This document shows, one piece after another, positions 8,080 to 16,247 of a stretch of 32,199 nt of DNA. The DNA is from Staphylococcus pasteuri (lineage in GTDB: Bacteria > Bacillota > Bacilli > Staphylococcales > Staphylococcaceae). The stretch lies in assembly GCF_003970495.1 (NCBI RefSeq), contig NZ_RXWW01000013.1, positions 1 to 32,199 on the forward strand. The letters run 5' to 3'. Each line of letters begins with the position of its first letter. Position 1 is the stretch's first letter. A model generated the notes under the pieces. That model saw nothing but the letters and a program-made list of their open reading frames with translations. It was not told the origin of the DNA and made no database searches. A program made the translations under genes and the position numbers.

Positions 8080-9003
8080 ATGAAAAAATTAATTAGTGTA
8101 GTTATTTTAGCCTTAGCGTTATGTTTAGCAGGTTGTAGCAGTAATAATAACGATAAAGATTCACATAAAAATGATCAGAAAAAATCAGAATCTAAAGCTA
8201 AAAGTAAAAGTGAACGTTTTAAAGAATACGATGACAATAGTGAAGCGTATGAAGAAGCTAAGAAAAAATATAGTAAACAAAAAACAATCTCTATGCTTAA
8301 TAAACTAGATCCAATTATGACAGATAAAACTTTCACTAATAAAAAAGGAATGCAAGGTTGGAAAGATTATAAGAAATTAATGGATAAAGTAAAGCTTGCT
8401 GATTATAAATATACTAAAGAATCTAAAGGTTCTTCATTAAGTGATGTTGATGCATTTTTCAAAGATAAAAAAGATGTAAAACGTCAAAAAATGGATGCTG
8501 GCGAAGATGGTATTAAGCAAGTTAATTATTGGTATGTCACTGGATCTGGCAAAAAAGTTGGCAACACAAATTACCCGGAATATTATACTGAAATCATGAC
8601 TAAATATAAAGACGGTAAACTTGTTTATGCTTCTGTAGAACCAGGCCTATATCATGTAAAATTTAGTGATGCTGTAGAAAATAAAGATTTCACTAAAGTT
8701 AAAAATCTAAACCAATTATTAAAACTTAACCAATCAAAACCTGTACCATATAGTGTAGCTCAAATGAAATATGAAGCACTTCCAGTAACTAATGTGTCAG
8801 TATTAGTTAAAGGCGAAAAGGACAAAGACGAAAAATCCGCTTCTAACTATTTAGCTTATTTTAATTTCTCACCTGTTAAGTATGATAAAGATAAAAATCA
8901 TGAAGTAGTGAGTGTTAATGGAGCTCCTTTTGAAAGTGCACAAGCAGACTTTGGTAACTATGCTTATGTTGCTATGAAAGAAGCACTCAAAGAAGCATTA
9001 TAG
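8080..9003 (+). CDS. Lipoprotein of unknown function, last gene of ABC operon
   Basis: A 307-residue lipoprotein with signal peptide and lipobox LAGC, Cys19. A Lys/Ser-rich linker (about 20-48) leads to a long soluble domain of mixed helix and strand, with several Tyr and Trp residues (for instance VNYWYVTG near 148). I do not recognise the family. The gene starts 24 bases after the ATPase stop with an AAAGGAG site and ends at a nested hairpin terminator, so it is likely co-transcribed with the exporter. It may be the extracellular partner of that transporter. It lacks the bilobal look of an importer binding protein. Confidence 0.8.
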   Translation: MKKLISVVILALALCLAGCSSNNNDKDSHKNDQKKSESKAKSKSERFKEYDDNSEAYEEAKKKYSKQKTISMLNKLDPIMTDKTFTNKKGMQGWKDYKKLMDKVKLADYKYTKESKGSSLSDVDAFFKDKKDVKRQKMDAGEDGIKQVNYWYVTGSGKKVGNTNYPEYYTEIMTKYKDGKLVYASVEPGLYHVKFSDAVENKDFTKVKNLNQLLKLNQSKPVPYSVAQMKYEALPVTNVSVLVKGEKDKDEKSASNYLAYFNFSPVKYDKDKNHEVVSVNGAPFESAQADFGNYAYVAMKEALKEAL

Positions 9004-9014
9004 AAATAAAAATA

Positions 9015-9099
9015 TCCTCAACTTGTTTTAACATAATCCCTTGTAACTAGAGTAATCTGCTAGTTCTGAGAGACTTGTATTTCGAGTTGAGGATTTTCT
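9015..9099 (+). terminator. Nested stem-loop between converging genes
   Basis: TCCTCAACT (9015-9023) pairs perfectly with AGTTGAGGA (9085-9093), which is followed by TTTTCTTT. The 61-base loop holds a second stem, AACTAG ... CTAGTT. It ends the ABC-lipoprotein transcript. The loop is unusually long for a simple terminator, so a structured RNA is an alternative. Confidence 0.6.
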
Positions 9100-9123
9100 T
9101 TAATCATTAGAAATGTTTTCAAA

Positions 9124-9753
9124 TTATGCTAATTTCGTTAAATCAATCACTTCATCGCATTGGGAAGCGATATTCATATCATGTGTTGCCATTATCAATA
9201 TATTATTTTTATCTACCAAATTGAGTAATAATTGTATAATCAACTTTCCAGTTTCAGGGTCTAAGGCTCCTGTAGGTTCATCAGCTAATATAATCGATGG
9301 TTCTTTCAACATCAATCTTATTAAAGCTACGCGTTGCTGTTCGCCACCACTCAAAGTATGAACCTTTCTCTTTTTATTTTCTGTCAGACCAAATTGACTT
9401 AAATATTTCGACTTTAATGCTTCTTTTTCTCTTTTGGATAACTTTTTATAAGCAAGTCCGATGTCTAAATTTTCATCAATAGATAAGTTATCTACTAAAC
9501 CATAATTTTGAAATAAATAACCCAATTGTTCTCTATAAAATTTCGCATTAAACTTTTGTATTTGGCCATCAAATACTATTTGTTCTTTATCGACTTTTTC
9601 AATGCCGGCAATGGTGTTTAACAATGTTGATTTACCACATCCACTTGTTCCGATTAAAGCGTATGATTTTCCATATTCTAATGTTAAGTTAATATCTTCA
9701 AATATATGATAGTTATCTTTGTGAATTGATAGATGATTCAATTGTATTGTCAT
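9124..9753 (-). CDS. ABC ATPase, lactococcin-972 bacteriocin export group
   Basis: A 209-residue ATPase with Walker A GTSGCGKST (35-43), Q-loop Gln82 (YLFQNYGL), signature LSGGEQQ (134-140), Walker B IILADEP (154-160) and switch His191. The short length, the FQNYGLVDN and ADEPTGALDPETG patterns, and the upstream genes match the ATPases paired with a large DUF1430-type membrane protein in lactococcin-972-like loci. The ATG overlaps the stop of the upstream YxeA-like fragment (ATGA), so it was translated as part of that operon. Its membrane partner is destroyed here, so this ATPase may be an orphan. MacB-type export ATPases are the nearest alternative family. Confidence 0.85.
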   Translation of the reverse strand: MTIQLNHLSIHKDNYHIFEDINLTLEYGKSYALIGTSGCGKSTLLNTIAGIEKVDKEQIVFDGQIQKFNAKFYREQLGYLFQNYGLVDNLSIDENLDIGLAYKKLSKREKEALKSKYLSQFGLTENKKRKVHTLSGGEQQRVALIRLMLKEPSIILADEPTGALDPETGKLIIQLLLNLVDKNNILIMATHDMNIASQCDEVIDLTKLA

Positions 9754-10025
9754 TGGGATTTAACCTCTTTTGGCATATTCGCTTCTTTAACATATGTGAT
9801 TTTTCTTACATATTGTCCTTTATGCGTGACTTTCACATATTCTTTATCAGGGTCATATCCATTAAATGTAAGTTTATAATCCAATTTTTTACCATCTTTG
9901 TTGAACACGGAAATATTTTCATAATACTGCGTATCTTTAGGTACTTTAGCATAGTCGTCTTCCATTTTGAGTAATGGATTAACACGGTCAATAATTGGAT
10001 GATGTACAAAAGTGAATACAAGGAA
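9750..10025 (-). pseudogene. YxeA-like (DUF1093) protein, N terminus lost
   Basis: The minus-strand frame open from 10025 to the TGA at 9750 encodes about 91 residues: a hydrophobic FLVFTFVHHPIIDRVNP start, then a YYENISVFNKDGKKLDYKL strand, a NGYDPDKEYVKV motif and a KITYVKEANMPKEV end. This is the pattern of the YxeA/DUF1093 family, small secreted proteins of about 110-120 residues with a signal peptide. The signal peptide start is missing, because an in-frame TAA lies right upstream where the frame joins the DUF1430 fragment. An internal ATG at 9965 could start a 71-residue cytoplasmic piece, but it would not be exported. Confidence 0.7.
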
Positions 10026-10312
10026 TTAAGCGAAGTTTGTTGAGTTGGATTAAAGACATATATATCTTTATTTATCTTCTTATTTTGATAATTAGTAATC
10101 ACTTTATATATTGCAATATGTTCTTTTTTAGCAAATTTTGTGATTGTATCAAAAATCTCTTTTTTATTATATTGATGATCCCAGTCAGTGACTTCAACTA
10201 TATATTTACTACTAGGTAACAATTGTTCATTTTCTTTATATGTATATAAGAATAAAAGTGTTGATATTAATAGTAATACCGTGATGTCTAATATTATCTT
10301 AAACCATTTCAT
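10025..10312 (-). pseudogene. DUF1430 bacteriocin-associated membrane protein, fragment
   Basis: From ATG 10312 (AGAGGT site upstream) about 96 residues are recognisable: an N-terminal helix (residues 4-24), then an extracellular segment with YIVEVTDWDH, KKEIFDTITKFAKKEHIAIYKV and a final YVFNPTQQTS strand. This is how the roughly 650-residue bacteriocin-associated integral membrane proteins (DUF1430/TIGR01654 type) begin. All the later membrane part is gone. After about residue 96 the frame runs out of phase into the YxeA-like gene and ends at 9833, giving a meaningless tail. An internal deletion explains both truncated genes at once. Confidence 0.7.
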
Positions 10313-10369
10313 GTTGTACCTCTTATGCTGTATCGATGTCTATTTTCATTAATGATTTGCCTTCTTTTG

Positions 10370-10375
10370 ATTATA
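10370..10375 (-). promoter_or_regulatory. -10 element of the broken bacteriocin-transporter operon
   Basis: A perfect TATAAT on the minus strand lies about 60 bases upstream of the DUF1430 start codon. The -35 at a 17-base spacing is weak (TTTATT). The remaining ATPase may still be transcribed from here. Confidence 0.45.
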
Positions 10376-10412
10376 CTAAATATTCTGATAATAATAAACG
10401 ATTTTTTTACGA

Positions 10413-10448
10413 AAAAAATGGCCTACCTTTAAGTAAGCCACTTTTTTA
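10413..10448 (-). terminator. Bidirectional terminator after the teichoic-acid gene
   Basis: GGCCTAC and GTAAGCC form the core stem (one G-U) around CTTTAA, flanked by an A-run on the left and a T-run on the right. On the minus strand it ends in TTTTTTT and closes the gtaB operon; it also insulates the divergent bacteriocin-type operon promoter. Confidence 0.8.
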
Positions 10449-10559
10449 TATTCTTATATTTCTCTCCATTAAAAAACGCTATCCTTAAATGACCTACCAA
10501 TGATTGACCATTTCATATACATATTTGTTCTCTTTACATAGAAAGTCATAATAAATACA

Positions 10560-13500
10560 TCATTTGAATACATTTTCAAATTCTTTAATAGATGATTGTC
10601 TTAATGGTTCGAAATCGAATTCTTTAATATCATATTGATTATATCTATGTTTGTATAATCCGTTATAAATACCTTTAGCATTATTATCAACAATAATAGC
10701 TTGATTTTCTTCTAAGTATTGTATCGTTTCTGGAAGATCTACAGTAATTACATCTGTTTTTAATGCTAATGCCTCATAAACGACTAACCCTAATCCTTCA
10801 TAATTTGAGGATAAAACGAATGCATCACAATGTGATAATAGTGGGTATGGATTATTCATACCACCTAAAATAACAATGCATTCTCTGGCAGATGAGTTTC
10901 GTACTCTATTAATCGTTTTACTTTTTAATGGCCCGTGTGGACAAACTAAAACTAAAAATATATTTTGATTCACTTCATATAAATCTTCAAAGGCTTCGAT
11001 TAACTTATCGTGTCCTTTTTGGTAGTCGTATCTTCCTATATTTATATACACTTTAACATCTTTATTATAAATAGCATTTAACAGTTTCACTTTAGATATT
11101 CTAAAATGATTGTAAAAATCAAATATCGGCTTTTTAGATAATTGATTTTCATTTTCTAATACATATTGATTAATATAATCATTTATTTTATCAAATTGTC
11201 CTTCAAACAAATCATTAAATTTAGTTGATAAATCTTTTTCTCTCTTTAACGTTTGATAACTATCTAAAATTAACTTTTTAGCATGAGAAGACAATTTGTG
11301 GTTCTGTTTATTCACTTCAATATCTTCCTCAGCTTCATCTTCTTCAATAGTACTTATTCTATATTGTTCTAATTTTTCATTTAAATCAGGAAAATCAAAG
11401 TGAAGTTCATCTTCTTTGTCTTTAAGTTTAGGTAGTATTTCTTTTTCAAATTCTTCAAAAGCTAGCTTATAAGCTAAATCTTCATTATCATTAAATATAT
11501 TTTTCAAGTTATTAACTGATTGGTTAATCATTTCTATTTCTTTATTAACCACATGAGTTAAATAATCACTTACTTTATAATCCATACTTAATTCGACAAT
11601 TTTATCTAATACCAATTGGAAGTTTATATTTTTCTTATTTTTTACTTCATCTAACAATGTTTGGATATCCTCTTTAAATTGTTCTAGGTACATTTGATTC
11701 TTAGATTTATAGGCATTATCATTAAATGAATAATCTACTTTAACACCTTCTAACGAATTAAATAAGCCCTCATTTCCTAGATTACGTGTTCTGTTTTCAC
11801 CTAAGAAATTATTTACTGTCGTAATTTTGTCGCTAATTCCTTTGATGTTTTTCACTAGATTTTCTTTTAAGTTATTATGCACTAAAACAATTTTATCCAC
11901 ATCTTTGTATGCACCAAATACAATTTTTCGACTGAAATTACTTTTAGCTTTATATTCTTCAAACATATCTGTATGTACCCAAATAGCTGTTTTAGCATCA
12001 ATATGTCTCATCATTTCTGCCTCTTTACGTTCAAAGCCAGTATAATGAATCATCCAGTCAATTTTCACATCACCAAACAATCTCGTGAACTCTTCTTTAT
12101 ATATTCTTTTTAATTGTTTTTGACGGGCTTTGGCAGAGTATGTTTCATCCCATAAATATTTTTTAACTAATAAACGATCTTGTAAGTTTCCATTTAATTC
12201 ACCAGTAGTTGGATAAAAAAGAACATTTTCTGGAAGATTTAATAATCTATAATAATGTTCAGGCTTTACTTTAGACTTCTCAAAGAAACATATGTAATTT
12301 CGTTTAGTTGTATCAATATTTTCTAAAGTGTTAATTAGAGCAGTAGTTACGCCATTATTCCAAAATCCACCACTTAAAATGGCAACAGTTTCTTTTCCAT
12401 TATGGATATCGTATTCCAAAATTGAATCATCAGTATAACCATTTAATATATTTTTAGTTATTTTGAAAGAACCTGTGTGATGATCATATTTAGTAAATCT
12501 TTGTTTCATATTAGCATAATTAATCTCACTATCTACTTTATTAATAGCTCTTTCTAAATCTTCTAGAGTCTCAGTATTTACAAATGGATACTCAGTTAAA
12601 TCTTCATACATTCCTCTTGTATTCGCATATTCCTCTAAATCATATGTATACAAAATTACCGGTTTATTTAAATTTAAATAATCATACATTACTGAAGAAT
12701 AGTCTGTTATCAATGCATCAGTTGCTGTCAAAAATTCATATGTCTCATAATTGTCTGGGAAGAAACGTATATTCCTATAAGTATTCTTTATGCTATTTTT
12801 CTCAAAGTCGTGTAACTTAACGTATAATATAGTATTTTCATCTAAGAATTTATCTAAATAATTAAGCATTTTTTCTACTTCGGAAGATTTTCTAACTTTA
12901 CCTACCGTTCCTCGCCATGTCGGCATATAGCTAATTACTTTTTTATTTACAAGTTCTAAATCTTCCCTAACCTTTTCTCTCAATGCTTTATCAAAAAATA
13001 CACTATTTCTAGGTGATGGACCTACAACAACTTTACCTGGGTAAACATTTTTTAAATTATGTGATTCAACAAGAACATCTTTTGTATGTTCGTTACTAAC
13101 AATAATTTTATCTGCCATATAAAAGTTTCTTTGTACATTAGCAACGTCTACCACTATTTCCATATCTTTTCCCATATTCTTCAATGGGGTTCCATGCCAA
13201 ATTATGTAATATTTTTGATCTTTTCTCTTATTAAAAAATGGATAAAATGTTGTATCATTGATTAAATACTCTGCAACAGCTAATAATTCATAATATTCTT
13301 CAGACAAATGTTTAACAATTTGAATATTACTAAAACCTTTTTCTTCAAGGAATTTTTTATGTTTTTCTGGTTGTTTTGATACTAAAAAAACTTTACATTT
13401 TTCAACTTGTTTTTGAATTTCCTTAATGAGATAAAAAATATGACCACCAACAGAGTCCCCGTGTGTTGACTCTAATACAAAATAATTTTTTTGTATTTTT

Positions 13501-13586
13501 TTCTTTCTTCTACTTTCTATATAAACAAATTTACCTTTATTTTTTTTATAATTATCAACCTTTGTTTTAATATCTATCTTTTTCAA
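10560..13586 (-). CDS. Bifunctional CDP-glycerol phosphotransferase and GT4 glycosyltransferase
   Basis: A 1008-residue cytoplasmic enzyme for wall teichoic acid or a related polymer. Residues about 38-385 are a TagB/TagF-type glycerophosphotransferase, with HGTPLK (131-136), SYMPTWRG (219-226) and TDYSSVMYDY (294-303). Residues about 398-605 and 845-1005 are the two halves of a GT-B glycosyltransferase, the second with GRYDYQKGHD (851-860) and an EX7E motif, Glu930 and Glu938. About 210 acidic, helical residues (625-835) separate the halves, which is unusual. The start is a TTG at 13586 with AGGAG about 7 bases upstream; no ATG fits. It lies 17 bases after gtaB, which would supply UDP-glucose, so a protein that both extends and glycosylates a glycerol-phosphate chain is a reasonable inference. 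Confidence 0.85.
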   Translation of the reverse strand: MKKIDIKTKVDNYKKNKGKFVYIESRRKKKIQKNYFVLESTHGDSVGGHIFYLIKEIQKQVEKCKVFLVSKQPEKHKKFLEEKGFSNIQIVKHLSEEYYELLAVAEYLINDTTFYPFFNKRKDQKYYIIWHGTPLKNMGKDMEIVVDVANVQRNFYMADKIIVSNEHTKDVLVESHNLKNVYPGKVVVGPSPRNSVFFDKALREKVREDLELVNKKVISYMPTWRGTVGKVRKSSEVEKMLNYLDKFLDENTILYVKLHDFEKNSIKNTYRNIRFFPDNYETYEFLTATDALITDYSSVMYDYLNLNKPVILYTYDLEEYANTRGMYEDLTEYPFVNTETLEDLERAINKVDSEINYANMKQRFTKYDHHTGSFKITKNILNGYTDDSILEYDIHNGKETVAILSGGFWNNGVTTALINTLENIDTTKRNYICFFEKSKVKPEHYYRLLNLPENVLFYPTTGELNGNLQDRLLVKKYLWDETYSAKARQKQLKRIYKEEFTRLFGDVKIDWMIHYTGFERKEAEMMRHIDAKTAIWVHTDMFEEYKAKSNFSRKIVFGAYKDVDKIVLVHNNLKENLVKNIKGISDKITTVNNFLGENRTRNLGNEGLFNSLEGVKVDYSFNDNAYKSKNQMYLEQFKEDIQTLLDEVKNKKNINFQLVLDKIVELSMDYKVSDYLTHVVNKEIEMINQSVNNLKNIFNDNEDLAYKLAFEEFEKEILPKLKDKEDELHFDFPDLNEKLEQYRISTIEEDEAEEDIEVNKQNHKLSSHAKKLILDSYQTLKREKDLSTKFNDLFEGQFDKINDYINQYVLENENQLSKKPIFDFYNHFRISKVKLLNAIYNKDVKVYINIGRYDYQKGHDKLIEAFEDLYEVNQNIFLVLVCPHGPLKSKTINRVRNSSARECIVILGGMNNPYPLLSHCDAFVLSSNYEGLGLVVYEALALKTDVITVDLPETIQYLEENQAIIVDNNAKGIYNGLYKHRYNQYDIKEFDFEPLRQSSIKEFENVFK

Positions 13587-13603
13587 TTTTGTTCTCCTAA
13601 ATT

Positions 13604-14467
13604 TTATACATTCAATTCTCTAATATATTTTTTTAAATCGTCTTTCATGTCTTCATCTTTTAATGCATATTCGATCGTTGTTTTAACGAATCCTAATTTT
13701 TCACCAACGTCATAACGATTACCTTCGAAGTCATATGCGTACACTTGGCTTTCTGTGTTCATACGTTCGATTGCGTCAGTTAATTGAATTTCATTTCCTG
13801 CGCCTTCTTCTTGTGTTTCAAGGTAGTCGAAGATTTCTGGTGTTAACACATAGCGACCCATGATGGCTAAGTTTGATGGTGCTGTACCTTGTTTAGGTTT
13901 TTCTACGAATTTTTTAACTTCATAACGTAATCCTGATTGTTCTAATGGGTCGATGATACCGTAACGGTGCGTATCTTCGGGTGCAACTTCTTGTACACCA
14001 ATAACAGATTTACCTGTTTCATCGTAAACATCCATTAATTGTTTGATGGCAGGTGTTTCAGATTCAACAATGTCATCGCCTAATAACACTGCAAATGGTT
14101 CATCGCCAATAAATTGACGTGCTGTGTGGATGGCATGACCTAAACCTTTTTGTTCCTTTTGTCTAACGTAAAAGATATTAGCTAAATCTGTTGAGTATTG
14201 AACTCTTTCTAATAAATCATTTTTACCTTTTTCTTCTAGAACCATTTCTAGTTCTTTTTGGTTATCAAAGTGGTCTTCAATCGCACGTTTATGTTTACCT
14301 GTAACGATAATAATGTCTTCGATACCTGCTCTTGATGCTTCTTCAACGATGTATTGAATAGTTGGTTTATCTAGAATTGGAAGCATTTCTTTCGGCATTG
14401 CTTTTGTTGCTGGTAAAAATCTAGTACCCAAACCAGCTGCTGGAATAATTGCTTTTTTGACCCTCAT
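13604..14467 (-). CDS. gtaB: UTP-glucose-1-phosphate uridylyltransferase
   Basis: A 287-residue cytoplasmic nucleotidyltransferase making UDP-glucose from UTP and glucose 1-phosphate. It has the N-terminal [20 protein letters not shown] signature (12-31), the [12 protein letters not shown] segment, LLGDDIV (metal-binding Asp) and a KKFVEKP strand, all typical of GtaB/GalU; length is normal. GGGGAG lies just before the ATG. It is the first gene of a two-gene operon with the TagF/GT4 protein. UDP-glucose also feeds glycolipid anchor synthesis in staphylococci, so a housekeeping role is expected as well. Confidence 0.95.
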   Translation of the reverse strand: MRVKKAIIPAAGLGTRFLPATKAMPKEMLPILDKPTIQYIVEEASRAGIEDIIIVTGKHKRAIEDHFDNQKELEMVLEEKGKNDLLERVQYSTDLANIFYVRQKEQKGLGHAIHTARQFIGDEPFAVLLGDDIVESETPAIKQLMDVYDETGKSVIGVQEVAPEDTHRYGIIDPLEQSGLRYEVKKFVEKPKQGTAPSNLAIMGRYVLTPEIFDYLETQEEGAGNEIQLTDAIERMNTESQVYAYDFEGNRYDVGEKLGFVKTTIEYALKDEDMKDDLKKYIRELNV

Positions 14468-14700
14468 TTAATTAACTCCCCTTCAAATAACTTTTAAGTA
14501 TTAGCATAAATCGTTTATTAGATTATTAATATATACAAGTGTTATATATATATTGAATTCAAATATTTATTCTTTTCATTAAAAGTAATGTTTTTACACT
14601 ACATTATAATATCACATTGTTTCATAATTTATTAGCATTATTTTTTTATAAAAATTGCACAAGTCTATATTGTTAGACAACTCAAATTATTTAGTCAAAT

Positions 14701-14740
14701 AAAAAACTGATTTCCAATATTAAATACAAAATCAGTTTTT
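14701..14740 (-). terminator. Second hairpin between MFS gene and gtaB
   Basis: AAAACTGATTT (14703-14713) pairs perfectly with AAATCAGTTTT (14729-14739) around a 15-base loop; the minus strand then reads TTTTTT. It backs up the terminator at 14787-14833. Confidence 0.65.
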
Positions 14741-14786
14741 CTAGTTATTAAACTAATATTCTATTTTCTGAAAATAAATATTCTCT

Positions 14787-14833
14787 AAAAAAAAGAATTT
14801 AGCAGCTACATCGAGCTACTAAATCCCTCTTTT
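14787..14833 (-). terminator. Terminator of the reductase-MFS operon
   Basis: ATTTAGCAGCT and AGCTACTAAAT form an 11-pair stem (one G-U) around ACATCG. The minus strand then reads TTCTTTTTTTT. It begins 26 bases after the MFS stop. Confidence 0.85.
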
Positions 14834-14858
14834 AAATACAAATTGCTTATTTTATGAT

Positions 14859-16235
14859 CTATACTTCTACATTTCGTTTTGGTACTAAAATAAATGCGGC
14901 GATAAATGCGACTAATACCATACAAGCACCTACTATAAATGCGATTGTTGCTGCAAAATGGGTATCGTTATAAATACTAATTGTTGAATAAACAGTTGTC
15001 ACAACAGCGATACCAAATGCTGCTCCTAATGTTGATGTCATTTTAATAATACCTGATGCTGTACCTACTTTTTCTTCTGGAACGTTTGATACTGCTGTTG
15101 ATAAGGCTGGTGTTGCAAAGAAGCCTAAGCCTAACCCTATGCAAATAAACCCAATCACTGAAACGATATAATAAATTATACTTGGTAAGGCTGTAATGGA
15201 TAGTAAAATAATTCCTACAGCAATAGTGATTGGTCCAAACATTAATGGTATTTGAGGTCCATTTTTTTGCATGAAACGTTCACCTACACGAACCATGATT
15301 AAACTACAGACCATATAAGGAATGGTAATTAATCCTGCTTGAGCTCCTGATAATCCCATGGCGTCTTGCATATAAATATTGAATAATGCAAGCACTCCAA
15401 TTTCAGTATTAACCATTAAATTAGCAATCGTTGTACCTATATAAATTTTGTTTGAAAATAACGTAAAATCAATAAATGGTTCTCTTTGTTTACGTTCATA
15501 AATGTAAAATGCAAACAATGTGATAATAAATACTACGATTAAACCTATAATTACAGGATTAAGCCAGCCTAATTTTGTACCTTGTGTAATAACTATATTA
15601 ATACTCAACATCATAATTACGAAGATGAAAATACCCATAATATCGAATTTCTTATTATGTGCGGTTTCATCTTTAGACTCTGGTGTACCTCTTAACAATA
15701 TCATTGCGATGAATGCAAAAATAATTGATAAGATAAAAATCCAACGCCATCCTACATATGTTGCGACTACACCAGCGAATAAAGAAGCTAGTCCAGTTCC
15801 ACCATAGGAGCCAAATGACCAGAAACTTAATGCTTTTTGACGTTCTTCACCTGAGAAGAATGAGTTAATAATCGCAATCGTCGCTGGTAATAAACAAGCG
15901 GCTGAAAGACCTTGTAATACACGTCCTGTAAGTAAGAAGAACGGCATATTAGTTATAATAACGGAAATAGATCCTAATATACTTAATACTAGTCCCGCTC
16001 TAGTCACTTTTACTCTTCCTATTTTATCTGAGAGTCCACCTGCAACAACTATGAACACACCAGTTAATAGTGAGGTAAGACTTACTGCAATATTGATAAT
16101 ACTCATATCAACGTGATAATCATTTTGCACATGAGGCGCTATATTTAAGAGAGATTGAGCAAACAACCAATATGTCAAAATCCCTAATATAATAGCTAGT
16201 ATTAATTGATTTCCTTTTTTGTAATTTCCAGACAT
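14859..16235 (-). CDS. MFS transporter, NorB-like DHA2 family
   Basis: A 458-residue proton-coupled membrane transporter of the drug:H+ antiporter-2 type, usually 14 helices. It has a WLFAQSLLNIAP first helix close to NorB, motif A GGLSDKIGRVKV between helices 2 and 3, GRVLQGLSAACLLPAT in helix 4 and WSFGSYGGTG in helix 5. NorB exports quinolones and other toxic compounds, but this copy is tied to metabolism. Its AGGAG ribosome site overlaps the stop of the reductase gene (12 bases between stop and start), so it is co-translated with the OYE-type reductase. Export or uptake of that enzyme's substrate or product is a fair inference. It is probably not the norB orthologue itself. Confidence 0.85.
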   Translation of the reverse strand: MSGNYKKGNQLILAIILGILTYWLFAQSLLNIAPHVQNDYHVDMSIINIAVSLTSLLTGVFIVVAGGLSDKIGRVKVTRAGLVLSILGSISVIITNMPFFLLTGRVLQGLSAACLLPATIAIINSFFSGEERQKALSFWSFGSYGGTGLASLFAGVVATYVGWRWIFILSIIFAFIAMILLRGTPESKDETAHNKKFDIMGIFIFVIMMLSINIVITQGTKLGWLNPVIIGLIVVFIITLFAFYIYERKQREPFIDFTLFSNKIYIGTTIANLMVNTEIGVLALFNIYMQDAMGLSGAQAGLITIPYMVCSLIMVRVGERFMQKNGPQIPLMFGPITIAVGIILLSITALPSIIYYIVSVIGFICIGLGLGFFATPALSTAVSNVPEEKVGTASGIIKMTSTLGAAFGIAVVTTVYSTISIYNDTHFAATIAFIVGACMVLVAFIAAFILVPKRNVEV

Positions 16236-16247
16236 AGCTAGTCACTC

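Larger units (their letters stand above)
14468..14858. other. Intergenic region with two terminators, 391 bases
   Basis: It holds the gtaB leader and its unresolved promoter (14470-14650, AT-rich) and two tandem minus-strand hairpins listed separately. No gene is seen. Confidence 0.6.

Noticed and set aside
9726-9974. Plus-strand ORF opposite the YxeA fragment
   Set aside because: It is hydrophobic shadow sequence without a ribosome site. The minus strand carries the recognisable family pattern and the ATGA coupling.
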